A DNA stretch of 29,200 nt from positions 1 to 29,200 of the IMG/VR virus record IMGVR_UViG_3300032156_000653; one strand, given 5' to 3'. Source of the stretch: a virus. Both the position numbers and the translations under genes were made by a program. Of this stretch, positions 22,909-29,200 are shown in pieces. The notes under the pieces are model-generated. The model did no database searches, was not told the origin of the DNA, and worked only from the letters and a program-made list of their open reading frames with translations. Position 1 is the stretch's first letter, and each line of letters starts with the position of its first letter.

Positions 22909-23606
22909 ACCACTTTTATTAGTGCAGTCATCTCATTATCAATATACTCTATCACTTTCTCCGGCGGGAAGTCAACATGATAACCCCAACCCATTTGTTT
23001 ATTCAGTTCACTCCTGCGCTTGGAAGCACGGGCATTGCGTTCAATGACATATTCCTTTGACAGATGCCTCATATGAAGGGTCATAATCTCAGATGTAGTA
23101 TTTATCTTGACGTTTCCCTTTGGTTTGGCACTATGACAACCAATGGCATAATTGATCTCCTGTATCTCTGACGGACGGAATATATTCATCTTGCCACCGC
23201 CCTCACGCCCCCCTGTTACTTCTTCATAAATCTGCCCTTCTGTTGTCGGAAAGACATCTGCAAACATATTCCAGAGCCGAGGGAAAAATACCGTTGCATC
23301 AGTCTCTTCGAGTATCCTGACAATATTCGGATGGTAAATAAACTCATCAGCATCGACCACCATCACCCAGTCAGCCGTGGATTCTTTCCAACAGGAATTT
23401 TTAATGTCCATAAACCACTGATCGTTTATTTCATCCGGCACATCATACGTCCATACCTCCGCCCCTAATGCGCTTGCAATCTCAACTGTACGATCTGTTG
23501 AATTGCTCTCCAATAATATCACATCGGAGAACTGAGAATAATGGCGCATGAAATATGTTATCAGACGCTCCTCATTATTACATAAACAGAATGTTTCTAT
23601 TTTCAT
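22905..23606 (-). CDS. Glycosyltransferase (GT2_4 type)
   Basis: A 233-residue protein starting MKIETFCLCNNEERLITYFMRHYSQFSDVILLESNSTDRT, the pattern of Glyco_tranf_2_4 proteins. ADWVMVVDADEFIY carries DAD at residues 85-87 as the metal site. C-terminal IMTLHMRHLSKEYVIERNARAS is a typical His-rich helical end in this group. It lies two bases after the GT32-like gene. Acceptor and donor are unknown. Confidence 0.85.
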   Translation of the reverse strand: MKIETFCLCNNEERLITYFMRHYSQFSDVILLESNSTDRTVEIASALGAEVWTYDVPDEINDQWFMDIKNSCWKESTADWVMVVDADEFIYHPNIVRILEETDATVFFPRLWNMFADVFPTTEGQIYEEVTGGREGGGKMNIFRPSEIQEINYAIGCHSAKPKGNVKINTTSEIMTLHMRHLSKEYVIERNARASKRRSELNKQMGWGYHVDFPPEKVIEYIDNEMTALIKVV

Positions 23607-23608
23607 AA

Positions 23609-24211
23609 TTATCTATTTGCCCATGTTCCTGCATTATGATGGTTTGTATAAGATTCAGGGTGATGCTCACGGTAAAAATAATTAGAATTGAAGATCGTTA
23701 TGCCGTTCAATCTCTGTGTCTCATCCTTCCTCTCCCATCCGTATCTCTCTGCGATTGTTGTGTACATCTCCGGCCCTGTCATTATCTCTATACCACACGG
23801 ACCATTATTGTTGAAGTCATAGTTATCCAGGAAATCCATACAATCTTTAAAAAATGGATTACCTTTCTCTGACCCGCTGACGGCACCGTTGATCCTGTTC
23901 CAGTTCTCTGCTCCCATAAAGGCTTTCTCATTCAACAGATCATCAAAACTCTTTTCCGCCTCTACATCAATATCAAAATATATCCCGCCTTCCGAATATA
24001 ACTTTTCACAGAAACTATAATGAACTGTCAGAACATATTTTTTCAATTCCAGTGCCTTATTCACGAAGGGACTCCTGCCAATGTTTTCCAGAGATATTTG
24101 TCTTATCTCGTAATCGGGCATTAACCTCTTCCACCCCTCCCTGTATATATCAAACCGCTCAGGTTTTGGTTCAGGACTTATCCATGAATAATGTATTATC
24201 TTTGGTATCAT
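23609..24211 (-). CDS. GT32-like glycosyltransferase (DXD sugar-binding type)
   Basis: A 200-residue protein starting MIPKIIHYSWISPEPKPERF, the classic start of DXD sugar-binding region transferases (OCH1/capsular type). YVLTVHYSFCEKLYSEGGIYFDIDVEAEKSF includes DID at residues 80-82. NRINGAVSGSEKGNPFFKDCM and HHPESYTNHHNAGTW complete the family outline. The ATG overlaps the methyltransferase stop by four bases. Likely to transfer a sugar from a nucleotide donor to a growing glycan; specific sugar not predictable. Confidence 0.88.
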   Translation of the reverse strand: MIPKIIHYSWISPEPKPERFDIYREGWKRLMPDYEIRQISLENIGRSPFVNKALELKKYVLTVHYSFCEKLYSEGGIYFDIDVEAEKSFDDLLNEKAFMGAENWNRINGAVSGSEKGNPFFKDCMDFLDNYDFNNNGPCGIEIMTGPEMYTTIAERYGWERKDETQRLNGITIFNSNYFYREHHPESYTNHHNAGTWANR

Positions 24212-24720
24212 TTTGTTGCTTTTATATAAATATGTGTATCTTCCGGCCTGTTGAACCTGGTTCTCTCCACCCTGGCTCTCATGTCCGATAACCCATTCTC
24301 ATAATACCTGAATTCGGATAACTCGCCATATATCGTCTCTTCTGTCCACGCTGACTTATGTTCATCGCCTGGCCAGCGTTGCCATCCGTAAAAGGTTGCC
24401 AGTATGTGATCTTTGCTGAATGGTGTCGGCAATCCCCGAAGTGTGTCGTATAAATATTTGCTCCATACCGTAAGGTCGGGAACATCGAAAAGAAATATCC
24501 CTCCATATCCTAATAGTTTATGAACGTGTTTTATTGTCTTTCGTACATCTTCAAATCTCAGATGTTCAATGACACCAATAGTCAGAACCTCGGATAATGA
24601 CTCTATCGGCAGATCAATCTCCCACGGATTACATAAAAAATCAAGTTTCGACATCCTTATAATATCCTGATGCAGATAACCTTCTGTCGGTCTTTCGCCA
24701 CAACCAAGTTCCAGCTTCAT
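24208..24720 (-). CDS. SAM-dependent methyltransferase
   Basis: A 170-residue protein of the class I (Methyltransf_11-like) fold. MKLELGCGERPTEGYLHQDI is motif I, with the Gly loop at residues 5-8 and Asp19 for the SAM ribose. VLTIGVIEHLRFEDVRKTIKHVHKLLGYGGIFLFDVPD provides the post-I/II region. It is short, as is usual for sugar or small-molecule methyltransferases in glycan loci. Four-base overlaps link it to both neighbours. A role in methylating the sugar or glycan end is an inference from context. Confidence 0.85.
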   Translation of the reverse strand: MKLELGCGERPTEGYLHQDIIRMSKLDFLCNPWEIDLPIESLSEVLTIGVIEHLRFEDVRKTIKHVHKLLGYGGIFLFDVPDLTVWSKYLYDTLRGLPTPFSKDHILATFYGWQRWPGDEHKSAWTEETIYGELSEFRYYENGLSDMRARVERTRFNRPEDTHIYIKATK

Positions 24721-25121
24721 AGTTCCCTGTAATTAGTTGTCGATCGTGCTGGTAGTCCCGGCTCCTGTGTCCTCTTCAAAACAATATATTTGATACCCAG
24801 GTCTTCACAGAGATTTTCTTTCTCCTCAGAATGTTGATCTTCATTCACTATCAGAATATCCGGTGCAGTATGTTCAATATCTTCCATGTAATCCAAATAA
24901 CCCTCCCCGGAATTGATCCATGCCTCACTGACATAACGGATCGACTTTACCATGAATAACCTCTCCTCTTCCCCACAGATAGGAATACGGTCTTTGTATT
25001 TTATTACTGAATAATCAGACCCTATACCAACAAATAACTCTCCGTATTCCGATGCACGTTTCAGAAAAGTTATATGCCCGCTATGAAGCATATCGAATGT
25101 CCCTGATACAAATACTCTCAT
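24717..25121 (-). CDS. HxGH nucleotidyltransferase (HldE-C / TagD-like)
   Basis: A 134-residue protein of the cytidylyltransferase-like superfamily: MRVFVSGTFDMLHSGHITFLKRA contains HSGH (residues 13-16), the nucleotide-binding HxGH motif, and ARSTTNY near the C-terminus resembles the STT motif. Members couple NTP with a phosphorylated substrate, for example ADP-heptose synthesis by HldE or CDP-glycerol by TagD. With a heptose kinase and isomerase in the same operon, heptose-1-phosphate is the most likely substrate. The nucleotide used cannot be told by eye. Confidence 0.85.
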   Translation of the reverse strand: MRVFVSGTFDMLHSGHITFLKRASEYGELFVGIGSDYSVIKYKDRIPICGEEERLFMVKSIRYVSEAWINSGEGYLDYMEDIEHTAPDILIVNEDQHSEEKENLCEDLGIKYIVLKRTQEPGLPARSTTNYREL

Positions 25122-25795
25122 AATTTTAAACCACTTTCTTTTGCATCATTGTAAAACATACGAACCGTATCAAGAGAATATTCCGTTAAATCCTTCCCTT
25201 GCAGTGACATTTTCTTTATCAAATCAGGTGTGCAGGTTATAACATGACATCCTATCTCCTGTGCCTGATAAACATTAAATACTTCCCTGGGGGATGCCCA
25301 TATGAGTTCAATCTTAGTGCCATTAATCAGTTTTAAGGCACTTTTCATTATTGGCAGAGGGTTTATACCCGTATCTGCTATGCGCCCCGCAAAGATGCTT
25401 ATAAATCCTTTTTTCAGCGACGGCAGTATCCTCCGCACCTGCTTAATAGTAGTTATTGCCGTCACATTCAGATTCACATGATCCAGTCGCCGGATGACAT
25501 CCTCGGTTGATTTGCCCTCAGTATTCGTTATTGGAATCTTAACATAGACATTCTCTCCCCAAGAGGCAATCTCCAATGCCTGACGGTACATCTCATAATT
25601 ATCATCGGCAATGACCTCAAAAGATATTGGTTTATCCCTGATCACCGAGAGTATATCTAAAGCAAACTCTTTGTAATCCGTCACACCTGCTTTGCGAAGT
25701 AAGGATGGATTAGTTGTAAATCCTTCAACAAACGGATTCTTATTCAGTTCCAGGATTGAAGCCCTATCGGCTCCGTCAGCAAATATTTTTACCAT
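25118..25795 (-). CDS. Transaldolase-like (TalC/FSA type) enzyme
   Basis: A 225-residue TIM-barrel protein of the small transaldolase / fructose-6-phosphate aldolase group: MVKIFADGADRASILELNKNP...GFTTNPSLLRKAG, then YVKIPITNTEGK with the Schiff-base Lys86, and NVTAITTIKQ and ISIFAGRIADTG for phosphate binding. Such enzymes interconvert sugar phosphates. In this operon the simplest role is to supply sedoheptulose 7-phosphate, the substrate of the isomerase encoded just upstream. Bacterial heptose loci do not usually contain this gene, which makes it notable. It overlaps the isomerase gene by seven bases. Confidence 0.88.
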   Translation of the reverse strand: MVKIFADGADRASILELNKNPFVEGFTTNPSLLRKAGVTDYKEFALDILSVIRDKPISFEVIADDNYEMYRQALEIASWGENVYVKIPITNTEGKSTEDVIRRLDHVNLNVTAITTIKQVRRILPSLKKGFISIFAGRIADTGINPLPIMKSALKLINGTKIELIWASPREVFNVYQAQEIGCHVITCTPDLIKKMSLQGKDLTEYSLDTVRMFYNDAKESGLKL

Positions 25796-26352
25796 ATCGT
25801 TTTATTTATTTGTAACTTCGGATGAGAAACAATCAAATGCCAGATAACACTCTGTAACCCTTCAGTGATCGGGGTGATATAATTATCAGTTTTTATATGA
25901 ATAGTCACATCAGCTTCATGTTTGACCACCCCGCCATCTTTACCAACTATTCCCATGACTATTGCTTTCTTTTCTTTAGCAAACCTGAGAGCCTTCACAA
26001 GATTCTGGCTTACCGTCTCTGTACCTCCACCGACTGAGATAACCAATACTCCGTCTTTAGAATTAATCCCTGAAGTCTCTAACCATTTTAATGTTGTGGT
26101 GTCCCAACCTTCATCATTTGTACGGGCAGTCAATTCTGACAGGTTCTCAAAACACAGGGCATCAAAATTGCACAGTTTGCGGAAATCACATACAGCATGG
26201 GAAGCATGACCGGCTCCGCCACCGGAACCAATAATAAACAGCCTGCCCTTTCCCCGTATATCCAATAACAACGAAACAGTTAATTCAATATCCATAACAT
26301 CAATCTGCGATATTGATTCAGTTACTTTGTCTAAAAAGTCTTTTGTGAACAT
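25789..26352 (-). CDS. gmhA: Sedoheptulose 7-phosphate isomerase (GmhA-like)
   Basis: A 187-residue SIS-domain protein. RLFIIGSGGGAGHASHAVCDFRK (about 38-59) is the sugar-phosphate loop, ENLSELTARTNDEGW resembles the GmhA loop, and VLVISVGGGTETVSQNLV is the second SIS loop. PITEGLQSVIWHLI supplies a Glu/Gln/His set typical of GmhA. The enzyme converts sedoheptulose 7-phosphate to D-glycero-D-manno-heptose 7-phosphate, the first committed step of nucleotide-heptose synthesis. It shares one base with the kinase stop (TAATG). Confidence 0.87.
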   Translation of the reverse strand: MFTKDFLDKVTESISQIDVMDIELTVSLLLDIRGKGRLFIIGSGGGAGHASHAVCDFRKLCNFDALCFENLSELTARTNDEGWDTTTLKWLETSGINSKDGVLVISVGGGTETVSQNLVKALRFAKEKKAIVMGIVGKDGGVVKHEADVTIHIKTDNYITPITEGLQSVIWHLIVSHPKLQINKTIW

Positions 26353-27311
26353 TAATAATTTGCTATTACTTTAACGCCTTCAAACTCGAACCGGAAATCC
26401 ATATATCTTAATCCTTGATCCTCCATTGCTGATTTTAGTGCCTTTCTCCTTCCCTCTTTGGCACATAATAGTAAAAACCCACCACCACCAGCTCCCATTA
26501 TCTTGCCCCCTAATGCACCGTTCAGTAGTGCTGTCTCATACCATTCATTAATGTTACCATTTGTCATCTTTGATATTGAACGCTTGACCGTCCAGTGATC
26601 ATGTAGTAAATTACCAAACCTTGTAATATTACCTTCATGCAATTTCAATTCAATATTCACCCCAATATTTTTTATCTTGTGCATATCTTCCGTTGGCATA
26701 GGATCAGAGAGTACCTCTGTGGCGTTCCTGGTGATACCTGTATAGAACATCAAAAGCCTGTTTTCCAATTCAAATATTGTCTCTTGTTTAAGTCTCATAG
26801 GATTGACAAATACCTGTCCCGTGGGTAAAATATTTAACTGATTCACGCCTCCTAACGCCACGGCATACTGATCCTGCTTCCCGATAGGTTTACCTACCAT
26901 ATCAATCTCTACTTTGCAGGCTTCTTCCGCCAACTCAATAGGAGATATAAACTTCCGTTCAATAGTATTTAATCCTGCCAATAATCCTACTGTAAAGGCA
27001 GAACTGGATCCCATGCCTGTCCCGGCTTCAATATCTGCCATACTGCCTATCTCAATAGGACGATTGATATTATGTAATTTAAGTGATTCCCGGATAATAT
27101 TGTGTTCAATCTCCGAGGCATCACCAACAATTTCAGAATATCTGTAATACAGCTTTATCTTATCACTCGTTGCTGGCTCATTGATTGATATATACATAAA
27201 TTTGTTTATTGAAGCAGTTATTAATCTTCCCCCAAACTCCTTGCAATATGCCGGGAGATCAGTACCGCCACCTCCAAGTGGTAATCGGAATGGGACTCTG
27301 ACGATTATCAT
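26352..27311 (-). CDS. hddA: D-glycero-D-manno-heptose 7-phosphate kinase-like (HddA-like) GHMP kinase
   Basis: A 319-residue GHMP kinase. MIIVRVPFRLPLGGGGTDLPAY at the N-terminus is the signature of HddA-type enzymes. EAGTGMGSSSAFTVGL (about 95-110) is the ATP-binding motif, and GGKIMGAGGGGFLLL (about 264-278) is the C-terminal glycine-rich motif. HddA phosphorylates the C1 position of heptose 7-phosphate in the GDP-heptose pathway. Related fucose or other sugar kinases are possible, but the adjacent GmhA-like gene favours heptose. Four-base overlap with the preceding gene. Confidence 0.87.
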   Translation of the reverse strand: MIIVRVPFRLPLGGGGTDLPAYCKEFGGRLITASINKFMYISINEPATSDKIKLYYRYSEIVGDASEIEHNIIRESLKLHNINRPIEIGSMADIEAGTGMGSSSAFTVGLLAGLNTIERKFISPIELAEEACKVEIDMVGKPIGKQDQYAVALGGVNQLNILPTGQVFVNPMRLKQETIFELENRLLMFYTGITRNATEVLSDPMPTEDMHKIKNIGVNIELKLHEGNITRFGNLLHDHWTVKRSISKMTNGNINEWYETALLNGALGGKIMGAGGGGFLLLCAKEGRRKALKSAMEDQGLRYMDFRFEFEGVKVIANY

Positions 27312-27598
27312 AACTCTTCAATTCTTAATGCCCGGTCATCAATAATAAAATCAAAGATCGGTTTATTGCCTATCAATAACTCATCATATCTACAACCCCA
27401 TCGTTTTAGTTGGTTCTCAGTTAATTCCCTCCAGTCCTTTCCGCTGGTCGTCCCCCTGGCTGTCCAATAGATTATCCTATGCCCTTTATCAAATAACTCA
27501 TTGATCTTTGTTATACCCTCAGGATAAGGCTTGGCTAATACATAATCATTGTCCGGAGTAATGGCTATTGTACCATCTATATCAACGTAGTAAATCAT
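27308..27598 (-). CDS. Small HAD-family phosphatase
   Basis: A 96-residue protein starting MIYYVDIDGTIAITPDND, with the DxDGT nucleophile motif at residues 6-10, YWTARGTTSGKDW for motif II, and FIIDDRALRIEEL for the metal-binding acidic pair near the end. A longer frame to 27658 exists, but the ATG at 27598 makes an exact ATGA overlap with the epimerase stop and begins at the HAD motif. It lacks the cap domain and is shorter than GmhB (about 180 residues). In this operon it could remove the C7 phosphate of heptose 1,7-bisphosphate, an inference that fills the missing step. Confidence 0.82.
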   Translation of the reverse strand: MIYYVDIDGTIAITPDNDYVLAKPYPEGITKINELFDKGHRIIYWTARGTTSGKDWRELTENQLKRWGCRYDELLIGNKPIFDFIIDDRALRIEEL

Positions 27599-28515
27599 TT
27601 CAATATCTTTTTTATTGACATTCTTACTGCTTTGTTTGATCCTATCTTTGGTGTCCAACCCAGTAACTCAAGTCTTGATATGTCACATTTATATTGAGGC
27701 ACATCACCCACCCAACCTCTGTTACCTCCGCCATATATTATCTTTGTGTCTAACCCCATTTCTTCAATAACCATCTCGGCAATCTCTTTTACGGAAGTCT
27801 CACCTAACCCGGAAATATTATATAAATTAACTCTCTCACTAATATTTTCCCAAACGTGAAGCATAGCAGAGATACAATCTTTTACATACATATATGGTTT
27901 AGTCTGACTGCCATCACCAAGTACTGTCAAAGTATTCGGATTAACTTTTAATTTGCTTATAAAATCCTTTATAACTCCATGCGTAGGTCGTTCACCTATC
28001 ACATTTGGCAGACGGAAGATCCATGATTTCATATCATACATTGAACAATATGCCGAGATAAATGCTTCGGATGAAATCTTTGATGCTGCATAAAAGGAGA
28101 TAGGGAAACCACAATATGATTCATCAACCCGTGAATCCGCTTCACCATATACTGATCCAGAAGAAGTAAAAAGAAATTGTTTTATGCCTCGCACTTTACA
28201 TTTTTCCAGAACAACTAATGTTGTACATAATGTATTTTTAAAATCAAGTTGTGCATCACCGGAAGATATATCCGAGTTAGCTGCCAGATGAAATATGGCA
28301 TCAAATGAATGAATGCGAAATATATTCTCAAAATCCCTCTGATTCAATATCTCACACTCATGGAACGTAAAGTCTTTATTGCTTCGTAGATGATATATAT
28401 TTTCTTTTTTACCAGGAGAGAGATTATCTATACCAACAACCTTATGATTTTCAAGTAATTTCTCAGCAAGATGACTGCCTATAAATCCTGCACATCCGGT
28501 GATTAGTATTTTCAT
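27595..28515 (-). CDS. NAD-dependent nucleotide-sugar epimerase/dehydratase
   Basis: A 306-residue extended SDR protein: ITGCAGFIGSHLAEKL (GxxGxxG at residues 7-13), VVGIDNLSPGK, AIFHLAANSD, FLFTSSGSVYGEA with catalytic Ser, and SFYAASK with Tyr142 and Lys146 (YxxxK). WIFRLPNVIGERPTHGVIKDF and the GDGSQTKPYMYVKDC segment fit the UDP-glucose 4-epimerase-like group. It would alter the activated sugar made by the downstream genes. Substrate not determined. It is the first gene of the carbohydrate operon. Confidence 0.88.
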   Translation of the reverse strand: MKILITGCAGFIGSHLAEKLLENHKVVGIDNLSPGKKENIYHLRSNKDFTFHECEILNQRDFENIFRIHSFDAIFHLAANSDISSGDAQLDFKNTLCTTLVVLEKCKVRGIKQFLFTSSGSVYGEADSRVDESYCGFPISFYAASKISSEAFISAYCSMYDMKSWIFRLPNVIGERPTHGVIKDFISKLKVNPNTLTVLGDGSQTKPYMYVKDCISAMLHVWENISERVNLYNISGLGETSVKEIAEMVIEEMGLDTKIIYGGGNRGWVGDVPQYKCDISRLELLGWTPKIGSNKAVRMSIKKILK

Positions 28516-28542
28516 TTTATAAAATTAAATAATTAAATTGAA

Positions 28543-28734
28543 TTAATCAGCTTTTTTGAATGAGAATTTATCTTTTTTTATTAAATATGGAAAATCATCA
28601 TTATCAATAAACAAAACATACTTGCCGTCAATATCTCTTACTGTGCCAAATGCCTTAACCCCTCCTTCAAATCCTTTCTTGGTGAACTTAAAAGATGCCT
28701 CACCGAAATCGCCAACCTCATAATTATCTCCCAT
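28543..28734 (-). CDS. Small hypothetical protein
   Basis: A 63-residue soluble protein (MGDNYEVGDFGEASFKFTKKGFEGG..., then VLFIDNDDFPYLIKKDKFSFKKAD). The alternating charged and hydrophobic residues suggest a small beta-barrel. It overlaps the lipoprotein gene by 11 bases. I do not recognise the family. A 27-base A/T-rich spacer separates it from the epimerase gene. Confidence 0.65.
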   Translation of the reverse strand: MGDNYEVGDFGEASFKFTKKGFEGGVKAFGTVRDIDGKYVLFIDNDDFPYLIKKDKFSFKKAD

Positions 28735-28933
28735 GATATTTTCTATTTATCTTTTTTAACCTATGATGATAACTCACTGAATTAAAATGCTTATTCCTGC
28801 CAAGTTGAGTGTTTTCCAAAAGCATCAACCCCCGCTTCTCACTGTAACTCCTTCGTTTTTCCCGATGATGGTGGTGGAAGTTTTTGCTTGGGGAGCAGGA
28901 GAACAATAGGAATATGATAAAGATGTATTTCAT
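28724..28933 (-). CDS. Small lipoprotein, His/Arg-rich
   Basis: A 69-residue protein with a short lipoprotein signal (MKYIFIIFLLFSCS, Cys13). The mature part is basic and histidine-rich (NFHHHHREKRRSYSEKRG). The start follows the repeat protein stop by nine bases. The role is unknown. The His stretch could bind metal. Confidence 0.7.
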   Translation of the reverse strand: MKYIFIIFLLFSCSPSKNFHHHHREKRRSYSEKRGLMLLENTQLGRNKHFNSVSYHHRLKKINRKYHGR

Positions 28934-28942
28934 TGTTATTAT

Positions 28943-29185
28943 TTAATAGCCGTTGCCGTAGCCGTAGCCGTAGCCGTAGCCGTAGCCGTAGCCGTAGCCG
29001 TAGCCATAGCCGTTGCCGTCGCCATTGCCGTCGCCATTGCCGTAGCCGTTGCCGTAGCCGTAGCCGTAGCCGTAGCCGTAGCCGTTGCCGTCGCCGTAGC
29101 CATTGCCGTAGCCATTGCCGTAGCCATTGCCATAAGTATTTTGAGAATCCTCGAAATTACCTGCTATCCTTAAATCAATGGCCAT
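28943..29185 (-). CDS. Gly-Tyr repeat protein encoded by a 6-bp repeat
   Basis: An 80-residue frame starts MAIDLRIAGNFEDSQNTYGN and then consists of Gly-Tyr, Gly-Asn and Gly-Asp dipeptides to its TAA. I favour this frame over the Ala-Thr frame on the same strand and the Arg-Ser frame on the opposite strand because it has a plausible unique N-terminus and its repeat changes give only polar Asn/Asp. The low-complexity chain would be disordered or adhesive. The start is close to the window edge, so upstream signals are not visible. Confidence 0.6.
   Translation of the reverse strand: MAIDLRIAGNFEDSQNTYGNGYGNGYGNGYGDGNGYGYGYGYGYGNGYGNGDGNGDGNGYGYGYGYGYGYGYGYGYGNGY
28946..29131 (-). repeat. 6-bp tandem repeat (GGCTAC and variants)
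   Basis: On the minus strand this reads GGC alternating with TAC, AAC or GAC for about 185 bases. Pure GGCTAC runs of several copies are mixed with variant copies. Such a G/C-rich hexamer in an otherwise A/T-rich region stands out and could change length by slippage without shifting frame. Confidence 0.9.
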
Positions 29186-29200
29186 GATTTTGAATTTACA

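Noticed and set aside
27599-27658. Upstream extension of the HAD phosphatase
   Set aside because: It would overlap the epimerase gene by 64 bases, whereas the ATG at 27598 gives an ATGA overlap and starts at the catalytic motif.
28939-29133. Minus-strand Ala-Thr repeat ORF
   Set aside because: A frame shadow of the Gly-Tyr repeat. It lacks a unique N-terminus.
28933-29187. Plus-strand Arg-Ser repeat protein
   Set aside because: It is the reverse reading of the hexamer repeat, opposite in direction to all other genes.
1-29200. tRNA, rRNA or integrase genes
   Set aside because: No cloverleaf-like segment, rRNA stretch or recombinase motif was noticed on either strand, though a tRNA scan was not possible.

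Overview
The window is a block of a tailed-phage (or prophage) genome that most likely infects a Bacteroidota host. Every supported gene lies on the minus strand, so the window is read from its right end to its left end. Pointers to Bacteroidota are the absence of Shine-Dalgarno sequences (A/T-rich leaders instead), -7 boxes of the TAnnTTTG type, and a FISUMP domain in a tail protein. Pointers to phage are terminase subunits, portal, MuF-like head protein, scaffold-like and major-capsid-like proteins, a frameshifted tail chaperone pair, a tape measure protein and tail-tip proteins in canonical order. No integrase, replication gene or tRNA was seen, so phage versus prophage cannot be settled.

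Layout in transcription order. (1) 29187-28543: a Gly-Tyr repeat protein, a small lipoprotein and a 63-residue protein. (2) 28515-22101: a tightly overlapping carbohydrate operon with an NDP-sugar epimerase, small HAD phosphatase, HddA-like GHMP kinase, GmhA-like isomerase, transaldolase-like enzyme, HxGH nucleotidyltransferase, methyltransferase, three glycosyltransferases and a small lipoprotein. This looks like a phage-encoded route to a nucleotide-activated heptose plus enzymes to attach it. (3) 22063-18178: a promoter, two tiny genes, then terS, terL and portal. (4) 18178-14119: a fibre-like protein, then a CX3CX2C (radical-SAM-like) protein and three more glycosyltransferases, then a small protein, all placed inside the virion gene cluster. 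(5) 14153-13203: MuF-like head protein. (6) 13177-11698: the most interesting locus (below). (7) 11657-9326: promoter, two small proteins, scaffold-like protein, major-capsid-like protein, terminator. (8) 9255-1: connector and tail genes, ending in an incomplete gene at the left edge.

The locus at 11698-13177 is best explained as a TIGR-Tas system of the TasH type (tandem interspaced guide RNA plus a Nop-domain protein with an HNH domain). A 313-residue protein joins an N-terminal HNH-like domain to a C-terminal domain of the Nop/IS110 Transposase_20 kind. On both sides of the gene, and touching its 3' end, lie arrays with an exact 36-bp period. Each period holds two different 9-bp constant blocks and two 9-nt variable segments. 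The larger array ends on a rho-independent terminator, and a fresh promoter follows for the capsid operon, so the locus sits as an insulated island in the head gene cluster.

Other points worth attention are a lambda-type G GGA AAA slippery site giving a gpG-T style fusion, glycosyltransferases inside the morphogenesis region, a FISUMP domain in a tail-tip protein, and a recurring AACTAA/TTAGTT inverted repeat at three gene junctions.
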